8,383 nucleotides of DNA from Alphaproteobacteria bacterium (lineage in GTDB: Bacteria > Pseudomonadota > Alphaproteobacteria > Rhodobacterales > Rhodobacteraceae): the NCBI GenBank assembly GCA_024277955.1, contig JAJRUE010000028.1, positions 1 to 8,383 of the forward strand, in the 5' to 3' direction. Of this stretch, positions 1 to 6,637 are shown piece after piece. Each line of letters opens with the position of its first letter. Position 1 is the stretch's first letter. The notes under the pieces are model-generated. The model saw only the letters and a list, made by a program, of their open reading frames with translations. It searched no databases and was not told the origin of the DNA. Made by a program: the position numbers and the translations under genes.

Positions 1-1
1 A

Positions 2-697
2 GGGGCCGCAGGCATGGCCGCACCCGCCTATCTCAAAACCCGTTTCGGCGCGGACGAGGTGGTCACCACCCTGCTGCTGAACTTCATTATTTTGATTTTC
101 CTGCAAATGATGCTCGAAGGCCCGCTGAAGGACCCGATGGGCATGGGCTGGCCCCAATCCGCCCCGATCCTTGACGAGGGCATGTTACCGCAACTGCTGC
201 CACGGATGCGCGTGCACTGGGGGCTGATCCTCGCGCTGATCGCGGCGGTGATCTCCCACATTATGCTCGGACGCTCTGTCTGGGGCTTCAAGCTGCGCGC
301 GGTCGGGGAAAATGCCGCCGCGGCGCTGCACGCCGGTATCGGCGTGCGCCGCACGATCATGAGCGCCGCGATTGTCTCCGGCGCGCTGGCCGGACTGGCG
401 GGTGTAAGCGAGGTTGCCGGTCTCAAAGGTTACCTCACCGCCGACCTGTCGCCGGGTTTCGGCTATACCGGTATCGTCGTCGCTATGCTGGCCGGCCTGT
501 CGCCGCTCGGCGTGGTGGCCGCTGCGCTGTTCATCGCCTCGGTTTTCGTTGGGGCCGACAGCATGAGCCGCGCCATCGGCGTGTCGAGCTACCTTGCCGA
601 CCTCGTGGTTTCCATGTCGCTGATCTCCGTGCTGATCGGCGGCTTTGTGGCGCGGTATAAAATCAGCTTCGGCAATCCCGCGAAGGGAGCCGCGTAA
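2..697 (+). CDS. ABC transporter permease, nucleoside (BMP/NupP-YufP) type, 5'-truncated by window
   Basis: Inner-membrane permease of an ABC importer of the BPD_transp_2 family, which serves BmpA/PnrA-type nucleoside-binding lipoproteins. The reading frame is open from base 2, upstream of the first ATG at 14, and the protein begins in mid-domain. It is therefore a fragment: 231 residues are visible against about 350 usual, so roughly the N-terminal third lies outside the window. Counting from base 2, residues 14-28 (RFGADEVVTTLLLNF) match the family signature before a membrane helix. Further hydrophobic spans lie near residues 73-90, 118-137, 155-184 and 198-217. The loop LRAVGEN at 98-104, preceding a permuting helix, is the probable ATPase-contact segment and recurs as LRAVGDN in the next gene. 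The stop TAA shares its last A with the ATG of the partner permease, so the two are translationally coupled. Family assignment is firm. The substrate (nucleoside or nucleobase) is inferred from the family and from the downstream deaminase. Confidence 0.9.
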   Translation, partial: GAAGMAAPAYLKTRFGADEVVTTLLLNFIILIFLQMMLEGPLKDPMGMGWPQSAPILDEGMLPQLLPRMRVHWGLILALIAAVISHIMLGRSVWGFKLRAVGENAAAALHAGIGVRRTIMSAAIVSGALAGLAGVSEVAGLKGYLTADLSPGFGYTGIVVAMLAGLSPLGVVAAALFIASVFVGADSMSRAIGVSSYLADLVVSMSLISVLIGGFVARYKISFGNPAKGAA

Positions 698-1638
698 TGG
701 ATATCCTGCAAATCCTGCTGACCGATACCTTTTGGGAGGCCGCGCTGCGCATCGCCACCCCGTTGATCTTCGGTGTTCTCGGCGCGCTGATCTGCGAACG
801 GGCCGGAGTCCTCAATCTGGGGATCGAGGGGATTTTCGTCGCCGGAGCCATGGCCGGCTGGCTCGCCGTCTGGCTGGGCGCGGGGCTGTGGGGCGGCATC
901 GTTGTCGCCATGCTCACCGGCGGGTTCTTCGGCCTGATCCACGCGATCCTGACCGTGCCGCTTGGTCTGTCGCAACATGTCTCCGGGCTGGGCGTGACCA
1001 TGCTTGCCACCTCTGTCAGCTATTTCACCTATCGCACCGCCCTGCCGAACGTATCCTCCCCGCCGCGGATCGAGCCGTTCCGCCCGCTCGACATTCCCCT
1101 TCTGTCCGACATCCCGTTTCTCGGCCCCGTCCTGTTCCAGCAAACCGCGATGACATGGCTCGCCCTGTTCTTCGTGGCGCTGGTCTGGTGGGTGTTCAAC
1201 CGCACCCCGCTCGGCGTGGCCCTGCGCGCGGTCGGGGACAATCCCGATGCGGTCGACGCGCAGGGGCTGTCGGTTTACGGGTTGCGCATCGGTGCGGTGG
1301 TGGCCGGATCAATGCTGATGGCGCTCGGCGGCGCTTTCCTTACCATGTCGGCCTTCGACGCTTTCTTTTTCGGCATGGTCAACGGGCGCGGCTGGATCAG
1401 CATCGCGCTGGTGATCTTTGCCAGCTGGCGGCCGGGCAAAGCTCTGCTCGGCGCATTGCTGTTTGGGGCCTTCGACGCTTTTCAGGTCCGCCTGCAAACC
1501 GAGGTTGGCGCCTTCATCCCGCCACAGATTTTCCTGATGGCCCCCTATGTTTTGTCCATCATCACCCTTGTGGTCGTGGCGCGTAGGGCCGATTATCCCC
1601 GTGCCCTGCTCAAACCCTGGTTCAAGGGCCAACGATAG
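697..1638 (+). CDS. ABC transporter permease, nucleoside (BMP/NupQ-YufQ) type
   Basis: Second inner-membrane permease of the same ABC importer, 313 residues and apparently complete, the usual length for the NupQ/YufQ partner. Residues 34-45 (ERAGVLNLGIEG) are the characteristic signature of this half, and GRGWISIA at 230-237 is a second one. Hydrophobic helices lie near 17-33, 44-62, 65-87, 98-112, 150-167, 196-219, 233-244, 248-262 and 278-295. LRAVGDN at 176-182 is the likely coupling-helix region. The start is supported by AAGGGAG at 683-689, seven bases before the ATG, and by the one-base TAATG overlap with the previous permease. Ten bases separate the stop from the amidohydrolase gene, so permeases and deaminase are very probably one transcript. 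The two permeases would form the heterodimeric channel, with ATPase and binding lipoprotein encoded upstream of the window. The exact substrate cannot be read from the permease. Confidence 0.92.
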   Translation: MDILQILLTDTFWEAALRIATPLIFGVLGALICERAGVLNLGIEGIFVAGAMAGWLAVWLGAGLWGGIVVAMLTGGFFGLIHAILTVPLGLSQHVSGLGVTMLATSVSYFTYRTALPNVSSPPRIEPFRPLDIPLLSDIPFLGPVLFQQTAMTWLALFFVALVWWVFNRTPLGVALRAVGDNPDAVDAQGLSVYGLRIGAVVAGSMLMALGGAFLTMSAFDAFFFGMVNGRGWISIALVIFASWRPGKALLGALLFGAFDAFQVRLQTEVGAFIPPQIFLMAPYVLSIITLVVVARRADYPRALLKPWFKGQR

Positions 1639-1640
1639 GA
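1637..1640 (+). promoter_or_regulatory. Shine-Dalgarno site fixing the start of the CodA-like gene
   Basis: AGGA at 1637-1640 overlaps the permease stop codon (TAG 1636-1638) and sits eight bases before the ATG at 1649. It chooses this start over the in-frame ATG at 1547, which would add 34 residues lying inside the permease gene and unlike anything in the CodA family. Confidence 0.7.
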
Positions 1641-1648
1641 GCCGCTCC

Positions 1649-2941
1649 ATGTTCGACCTGATCCTGAAAAACGCCACCCTGCCCGACGGCCGCACGGGGC
1701 TGGACATCGCCTGTGCCCACGGTCGCATCGCCGCTGTGGAGCGCGATATTGCCGCCGAGGCACGAGTGGTGATCGACGCGAAGGGCCGCCTCGTCTCGCC
1801 GCCCTTTGTCGATCCGCATTTTCACATGGACGCCACCCTGTCGCTCGGCACGCCGCGCATGAACGTCTCCGGCACGCTGCTGGAGGGCATTGCCCTCTGG
1901 GGCGAGCTGAAACCGGTGCAGTCGGTTGACGACATTATTGAGCGCGCCCTCAGATATTGCGATCTGGCCGTGTCGATGGGCATCGGCGCGATCCGCAGCC
2001 ACGTGGATGTCTGCGATGACGCGCTCAAAGGGGTGGAGGCCCTGCTGGAGGTTCGCAAACGGGTCGCGCCCTACCTCGACCTGCAACTGGTGGCCTTCCC
2101 GCAAGACGGCGTGTTCCGCGACCCGACGGCCGAGGCCAACCTGCTGCGCGCCCTCGATATGGGCGTGGACGTAGTCGGCGGCATCCCGCATTTCGAACGC
2201 ACCATGCAGGATGGCGCCGCCTCCGTCACCCGCCTGTGCGAGATCGCGGCGGAGCGCGGCCTGATGGTCGATATGCACTGCGATGAAAGCGACGATCCCA
2301 TGAGCCGCCATGTGGAAACACTGGCCTACGAGACCACGCGCCTTGGCCTGCAGGGCCGCGTGACCGGCTCGCACCTGACCTCGATGCACTCGATGGACAA
2401 CTATTACGTTTCCAAGCTGATCCCGTTGATGGCGGAGGCTGGATTGCACGCCATCCCGAACCCGCTGATCAACATCATGTTGCAGGGCCGTCACGATACC
2501 TATCCGAAACGGCGCGGCCAGACCCGCGTGCCGGAGCTGCGCGCGGCCGGCATCACCGTCGGTTTCGGCTCCGACTGCGTCATGGACCCGTGGTATTCGC
2601 TGGGCCGCGCCGATATGCTCGATGTCGCCTCCATGGGGCTGCACGTCGGCCAGATGTCGAGCCGCGAGGATATGGCCTGGTGTTTCGAGGCGGTCACTAC
2701 CAACTCCGCCAAAATCATGGGGCTGGAGAGCTACGGCCTGGAAACCGGAGATGCCGCCAACATGGTGCTGCTGCAAGCCAGCGACCCGATCGAGGCCATC
2801 CGCCTGCGCCCCGCCCGTCTGGCCGTGATCCGCGCCGGAGAGGTTATCGCCCGCACACCGGAAACGATCACCGCGCTTGATCTGCCCGACCGGCCGCAAC
2901 GGCTCGACCCCGCCGACTATGCCCCTGTCGCCAAGACCTGA
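1649..2941 (+). CDS. codA: CodA-family amidohydrolase, probable cytosine/5-methylcytosine deaminase
   Basis: Metal-dependent amidohydrolase of the cytosine deaminase family, 430 residues (E. coli CodA is slightly longer), expected to be cytosolic. From remembered E. coli CodA the active site aligns with a constant offset of four: His57 and His59 (PHFH, metal ligands), Gln152, His210 and Glu213 in HCDE, His242, Asp309 (metal/catalytic) and Trp315 in DPWY. DTYPKRRG at 283-290 is also shared. The striking difference is Cys310 (TGC at 2576-2578), where CodA has Asp314; Ser308 also replaces His312. Asp314 excludes 5-substituents, and CodA homologues lacking it, including one from Rhodobacter sphaeroides, have been reported to deaminate 5-methylcytosine to thymine. 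I therefore infer deamination of cytosine analogues with a 5-methyl or similar group, releasing ammonia. The upstream permeases, ten bases away, suggest import of the substrate. Family is certain; substrate is an inference. Confidence 0.9.
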   Translation: MFDLILKNATLPDGRTGLDIACAHGRIAAVERDIAAEARVVIDAKGRLVSPPFVDPHFHMDATLSLGTPRMNVSGTLLEGIALWGELKPVQSVDDIIERALRYCDLAVSMGIGAIRSHVDVCDDALKGVEALLEVRKRVAPYLDLQLVAFPQDGVFRDPTAEANLLRALDMGVDVVGGIPHFERTMQDGAASVTRLCEIAAERGLMVDMHCDESDDPMSRHVETLAYETTRLGLQGRVTGSHLTSMHSMDNYYVSKLIPLMAEAGLHAIPNPLINIMLQGRHDTYPKRRGQTRVPELRAAGITVGFGSDCVMDPWYSLGRADMLDVASMGLHVGQMSSREDMAWCFEAVTTNSAKIMGLESYGLETGDAANMVLLQASDPIEAIRLRPARLAVIRAGEVIARTPETITALDLPDRPQRLDPADYAPVAKT

Positions 2942-3025
2942 CGTCGCGCGCCGCATCGGCAAATAGGTCATTTACCGGCCACGGGAACTATGCTCAATTG
3001 CCTGTAAACAGCGATTGGAGCGATC
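2942..3025 (+). promoter_or_regulatory. Intergenic gap with possible promoter and small operator-like dyad
   Basis: This 84-base gap is the only substantial one in the window and is A+T-richer than its surroundings. TATGCT at 2989-2994 matches four of six -10 positions, and AGGTCA at 2965-2970, 18 bases upstream, matches three of six -35 positions, so the promoter match is weak. A perfect ten-base dyad, CTGT-AA-ACAG, lies at 3002-3011, where transcription would begin, immediately before the ribosome site TTGGAG at 3015-3020. Its GT-N2-AC core resembles the general form of GntR-type sites, but a ten-base dyad can arise by chance. The gap between tightly packed genes is the main reason to place an operon start here. 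Confidence 0.25.
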
Positions 3026-4693
3026 ATGGAAAACCAGACGAAAACCGGCGGCAGGCTGCTGGTCGATTGTTTGAAAACGCAAGGCGTGCGGCGGATTTTC
3101 GGTGTGCCGGGCGAAAGCTACCTCGACGTGCTGAACGCGCTCTATGACGCGCCGGAAATCGAGCTGATCGGCAACCGGAACGAGGGCGGCGCCGCCTATA
3201 TGGCCGCCGCGCACGGGCAGTTGACGGGCGAGCCGGGCATCTGTTTCGTCACCCGCGGCCCGGGGGCAACCAATGCCTCCATCGGGGTGCATACGGCGCA
3301 GCAAGGCTCAACGCCGATGATCCTGTTCGTCGGGCAGGTGGGCACCGATATGAAGGGGCGCGAGGCGTTTCAGGAAATCGATTATCGCGCCTATTTCGGC
3401 TCCGTCGCCAAATGGGTGACCGAGATCGACCGGATCGACCGCATCCCCGAAGTCATTGCCCGCGCCTTTTCAGTGGCTCTTACAGGACGACAGGGTCCGG
3501 TCGTGGTAGCCCTGCCCGAGGATATGCTGACCTCGACCACCAGTGCCGTTGCTGGCCCGAAAATAACGGTGGCCGAGGCCGCCCCCGCATCGCAGGATAT
3601 TTCCGCCATCACCGACATTCTGTCCCGCGCGAAAAAACCGCTGGTAATCGTCGGCGGCGGAGGCTGGACGCCCGATGGCAAGGCCGATTTCCGGCGCTTT
3701 GTCGAGGCGAACCATCTCCCCGTAGTCTCCTCCTTCCGCCGTCAGGACATCCTCGACAACACGTCGCCCTGCTACATCGGCGATGCGGGTTTGGGCAAAA
3801 CCAAAGCTGTGCAGGATGCGCTGAATGCGGCCGATGTGATCTTCGCTTTCAACATGCGTTTTGGCGAGAACACCACCGACGGCTACGAGCGTTTCAAGGT
3901 GCCGGACATGGCGGCGAAACTGATCCACGCCCATGCCTCGGCGGAGGAACTGAACAAGGTCTACACCGCCGACCTGCCGGTGATCTCCGGCCCGAACCGT
4001 CTGGCTGCCGCCTTGGCCGAGGTCAACATGCCGGTGGGCTGGGCCGACTACGCGACCGAAACGCGGGCCGCACACGAAGCCTCGCTTGTCACGCCGCCCC
4101 AGCCCGGCGATCTGGACATGGGGGTGGTGGTGCGCCACTTGCAAACCACGCTGCCAAAGGACGCGATCCTGACCAACGGCGCGGGGAATTTCGCCATCTG
4201 GCACAGCAAGTTTTTCCAGTACGGCGAGGACGCCCGCCTGCTGGCCCCGCAATCCGGTGCCATGGGCTACGGCCTGCCCGCCGCGATTGCCGCCAAGGCC
4301 GAACATCCTGACCGCACGGTGGTCTGCATCGCCGGAGACGGGGATTTCCAGATGAACTGTCAGGAACTCGGCACCGCCATGCAGCACGGCATCGCGCCGG
4401 TCGTTCTGGTGGTCAACAACGGCACCTATGGTACCATCCGCATGCATCAGGAACGCCGCTATCCCGAACGGGTCAGCTTTACCGACATCACCAACCCCGA
4501 TTTTGTGGCGCTGGCGAAGGCGTATGATTTCCACGCCGAACGGGTGACGCAGACGGACGATTTCGCCGCCGCCTTCGCCCGCGCCAAGGCCAGCAAAACC
4601 GGCGCGGTGCTGGAACTGGTCGTCAGCCCCGAATCCCTGACCCCCGCACAGACGCTCAGCCAGATGCGGGCCAAAGCAAAGGAAACCCCATGA
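3026..4693 (+). CDS. Thiamine diphosphate-dependent enzyme, acetolactate synthase-like large subunit
   Basis: Cytosolic ThDP-dependent enzyme, 555 residues, with the usual three domains: N-terminal pyrimidine-binding (about 1-170), central nucleotide-fold (about 190-335) and C-terminal diphosphate-binding (about 365-535). Glu53 in RNEGGA is the catalytic glutamate that activates the cofactor. GDGD at 437-440, followed by NN at 464-465, is the Mg-diphosphate motif. GQV at 103-105 with AFQEID at 114-119 and MGYG at 413-416 are acetolactate-synthase-like. The central SFRRQDILDN at 236-245 resembles the FAD-contact region of that family. However, after the NN the sequence is GTYGTIRMHQERR rather than the GMVxQWQ of true acetolactate synthases, and no regulatory small subunit follows. 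It is therefore probably another 2-oxoacid decarboxylase, carboligase or C-C lyase. The start has TTGGAG five bases upstream. It is the first gene of the five-gene operon and overlaps the next by ATGA. Family is sure; reaction unknown. Confidence 0.9.
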   Translation: MENQTKTGGRLLVDCLKTQGVRRIFGVPGESYLDVLNALYDAPEIELIGNRNEGGAAYMAAAHGQLTGEPGICFVTRGPGATNASIGVHTAQQGSTPMILFVGQVGTDMKGREAFQEIDYRAYFGSVAKWVTEIDRIDRIPEVIARAFSVALTGRQGPVVVALPEDMLTSTTSAVAGPKITVAEAAPASQDISAITDILSRAKKPLVIVGGGGWTPDGKADFRRFVEANHLPVVSSFRRQDILDNTSPCYIGDAGLGKTKAVQDALNAADVIFAFNMRFGENTTDGYERFKVPDMAAKLIHAHASAEELNKVYTADLPVISGPNRLAAALAEVNMPVGWADYATETRAAHEASLVTPPQPGDLDMGVVVRHLQTTLPKDAILTNGAGNFAIWHSKFFQYGEDARLLAPQSGAMGYGLPAAIAAKAEHPDRTVVCIAGDGDFQMNCQELGTAMQHGIAPVVLVVNNGTYGTIRMHQERRYPERVSFTDITNPDFVALAKAYDFHAERVTQTDDFAAAFARAKASKTGAVLELVVSPESLTPAQTLSQMRAKAKETP

Positions 4694-5499
4694 CCGAATT
4701 CAACCGAATCCTGATCACCGGCGCCGCCGGCAGTCTTGGCACTGAGCTGCGCAAGGGCCTCAAACACCTGACGAAACACATGCGCCTTGTGGACCGTGTG
4801 GACATGGGCGAGGCCGCCGAGGGCGAGGAGCTGGTCATCTGCGACCTGTCCGACAAGGACGCCGCCATCGCCCTGACCAAAGACGTGGACATGATCCTGC
4901 ATTTCGCCGGTGTACCGCGCGAACAAAGCTTTGACGAGATCATGTCCGACACCATCCCCGCCGCCTATCACATGTACGAAGGGGCGCGCCGGCACGGGGT
5001 CGGGCGGGTGATCTATGCCTCCTCCATCCACGCGGTCGGCATGGCCGAGGTGGAGACGGTGCCCGGCGTCCACGGCCGCCATCGCCCCGATACGTTTTAC
5101 GGCATGACCAAGTGTTTTATCGAGGATCTGGGGTCGCTTTACTGGGACAAATGGGGGGTGGAATCGGTGAACCTGCGTATCTGTTCGTGCTTCCCCGAAC
5201 CCGCCGACCGCCGCATGTTGTGGAGCTGGCTGTCCTTTGCCGACATGGTGCGGCTGGTCGAGGCATCGATGACCGCGCCACGGGCGGGGTTCTCGGTGAT
5301 CTATGGCACCTCGGACAACGCCCGCATGGCCGTGTCGAACGCCGGAGCGGGGCATATCGGGTTCCGGCCGCTGGACAGTGCGGACAGCTACGCCGCGGAA
5401 ATTCTGGCGAAAACCGAACGCGACGACCCGAACGAACGCGTGGCGCGGGTGGTCGGGGGCTGGTTCTCCAACTATCCCCATCCCGAAGATGAAAGCTGA
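4690..5499 (+). CDS. NAD(P)-dependent SDR/epimerase-family oxidoreductase, uronate dehydrogenase-like
   Basis: Extended-type short-chain dehydrogenase of 269 residues, close in length and layout to uronate dehydrogenase (Udh), which oxidises hexuronic acids to aldarolactones with NAD. Seen directly: GAAGSLG at 11-17 (Rossmann dinucleotide loop), CDL at 51-53 (adenine contact), FAG at 72-74, SS at 111-112, and YGMTK at 137-141, giving the Tyr137/Lys141 catalytic pair. Ser166 and Arg175, in the CFPEP-to-RRML stretch, match Udh residues that hold the substrate carboxylate. The segment that reads SSNH in Udh is SSIH here, so a substrate-contact Asn appears to be Ile113, arguing for a different sugar acid or another acid. 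The start overlaps the ThDP gene by ATGA, with AAAGGAAA at 4678-4685 upstream. The end overlaps the FAD gene by 11 bases. The fold and dehydrogenase chemistry are firm; an oxidation of an aldose or uronate-like substrate is plausible but not proven. Confidence 0.88.
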   Translation: MTEFNRILITGAAGSLGTELRKGLKHLTKHMRLVDRVDMGEAAEGEELVICDLSDKDAAIALTKDVDMILHFAGVPREQSFDEIMSDTIPAAYHMYEGARRHGVGRVIYASSIHAVGMAEVETVPGVHGRHRPDTFYGMTKCFIEDLGSLYWDKWGVESVNLRICSCFPEPADRRMLWSWLSFADMVRLVEASMTAPRAGFSVIYGTSDNARMAVSNAGAGHIGFRPLDSADSYAAEILAKTERDDPNERVARVVGGWFSNYPHPEDES

Positions 5500-6637
5500 C
5501 GTTGTTATCTGCGGCGGCGCCATTATCGGCAGTGCCGTGGCATGGTTCCTGCGCGATCTGGAATTCGACGGCACTATAACGGTGGTGGAGCGCGACCCGA
5601 CCTTCGCGCAGGCCTCCACCGCCCTGTCGGCCAGCGGTATCCGGCAACAGTTTTCCGACCCGCTCAACGTGGCGATCAGCCGTTTCGGGGTGGATTTCAT
5701 CCGTGGCGCGCAAGACCGCTGGGGGCTGGATCTGAACCTGCGCGAAAACGGCTATCTGTATCTGGCGAACACGGATGCGGGGGCGGATGTGTTGCGGGCC
5801 AACCACACGGTGCAGGTCGCGGCGGGGGCGGATATTGCCCTGCTGGACGCGGTGGCGCTGGCGGCGCGTTTCCCGCATCTGGAGGTGGACGACATCACCC
5901 TTGCGGCGCTGGGCCGGACCGGCGAGGGCTGGTTTGACAACATGGGCCTGTTACAGGGTTTCCGGCGGGCAGAGGTTACGCGGCTGACCGATACGGTCAC
6001 GGGGCTGCGGGTCGCGCGGGGCAAGGTGGCGGCGGTGCAACTGGCCTCGGGGGATGAAATCGCCTGCGGGGTGTTCGTCAACGCCGCCGGCCCTGCGGCG
6101 GCAGAGGTGGCGCGTATGGCGGGGCTGGATATTCCGGTAGAGCGACGCAAGCGCACGAATTTTCTGTTCGACTGTGCCAAACCGCCAGATGGCGCGCTGC
6201 CGCTGATGATCGACCCCTCCGGCGTTTGGGTGCGTCCCGAGGGCGGGCAGTTCCTGACCGGTTGCACCCCGCCGGCTGATCCTGCCGTGGCACCGGACGA
6301 TTTCGACCCTCGCCATCAGGAATTCGAGGAAATCATCTGGCCCGCCCTTGCCGCGCGGTCGAAAAATTTCGAGGCGGTGAAGGTGACCCGTTTCTGGGCG
6401 GGGCAGTATGCCTATAACACGCTGGACCGGAACGCGGTGGTCGGGCCGCATCCCGAAGTGGCGAACTTCCTGTTCGCCAACGGTTTTTCCGGCCACGGGC
6501 TGCAACAGGCCCCCGCCGTCGGGCGTGCACTGGCGGAATGGATCGTAACGGGCGGCTATCGCAGTCTTGACCTTGCGCCGCTAGGGTATGAACGTATCGT
6601 TAACGGCCAACCCCTGACCGAAAGATGCGTGATATGA
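5489..6637 (+). CDS. FAD-dependent oxidoreductase, DAO family, FOXRED1-like
   Basis: Flavoprotein of 382 residues in the D-amino-acid oxidase (DAO) superfamily, nearest in style to FOXRED1-like, sarcosine/dimethylglycine-type oxidoreductases that oxidise C-N bonds of amines or amino acids. The N-terminal FAD motif is GGAIIGS at 9-15, with Ala11 at the second glycine position of GxGxxG. Glu34 ends the second strand and would bind the ribose. ASTALSASGIRQQFS at 42-56 is the family's flavin-proximal segment. VNAAGP at 197-202 and NGFSGHGLQQAPAVG at 331-345 complete the FAD site. No signal peptide or membrane span is seen. The start at 5489 places the FAD motif nine residues in, as usual; the open frame extends upstream to 5303, but only as an alternative frame of the SDR gene. 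No good ribosome site precedes it, so translation probably depends on the 11-base overlap with the SDR gene. An oxidase would yield hydrogen peroxide, of interest given the AhpD-like gene two places on. Substrate unknown. Confidence 0.88.
   Translation: MKADVVICGGAIIGSAVAWFLRDLEFDGTITVVERDPTFAQASTALSASGIRQQFSDPLNVAISRFGVDFIRGAQDRWGLDLNLRENGYLYLANTDAGADVLRANHTVQVAAGADIALLDAVALAARFPHLEVDDITLAALGRTGEGWFDNMGLLQGFRRAEVTRLTDTVTGLRVARGKVAAVQLASGDEIACGVFVNAAGPAAAEVARMAGLDIPVERRKRTNFLFDCAKPPDGALPLMIDPSGVWVRPEGGQFLTGCTPPADPAVAPDDFDPRHQEFEEIIWPALAARSKNFEAVKVTRFWAGQYAYNTLDRNAVVGPHPEVANFLFANGFSGHGLQQAPAVGRALAEWIVTGGYRSLDLAPLGYERIVNGQPLTERCVI

Noticed and set aside
645..1586. Alternative + frame (313 codons) overlapping the second permease
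   Set aside because: Arg/Pro-rich translation with no family features; the 697-1638 frame has clear permease signatures and a ribosome site.
1547..1648. Upstream in-frame extension of the CodA-like gene to ATG 1547
   Set aside because: It would overlap the permease by about 90 bases, adds sequence unlike the family, and the ribosome site lies directly before 1649.
2950..2960. GCCG-CAT-CGGC hairpin after the CodA-like gene as a terminator
   Set aside because: Only four base pairs with no T tract after it; too weak to call.
1622..2971. Long antisense open frame (449 codons) across the CodA-like gene
   Set aside because: It is a G+C-rich antisense shadow: its translation is rich in Gly, His, Arg and Gln with no recognisable domain, while the + strand frame encodes a clear CodA homologue.
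3470..4534. Antisense open frame (354 codons) within the ThDP enzyme gene
   Set aside because: Composition-driven shadow of the well-supported ThDP gene, with no motifs and no plausible ribosome site seen.
3026..4693. Naming the ThDP gene ilvB (biosynthetic acetolactate synthase)
   Set aside because: It lacks the GMVxQWQ motif, has no small subunit beside it, and is embedded in a catabolic-looking operon.
5303..5488. Upstream in-frame extension of the FAD gene
   Set aside because: The FAD motif in this family lies at the extreme N terminus, and the extension is a low-complexity shadow of the SDR gene.
4459..5700. Antisense open frame (413 codons) spanning the end of the ThDP gene, the SDR gene and the start of the FAD gene
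   Set aside because: It crosses three real genes on the other strand and shows no domain; a high-G+C artefact.
6625..6633. ATG at 6625 as start of the GNAT gene
   Set aside because: The purine run abuts the codon with no spacer; the ATG at 6634 gives the same four-base overlap used by its neighbours. The difference is only three residues, so this is not certain.
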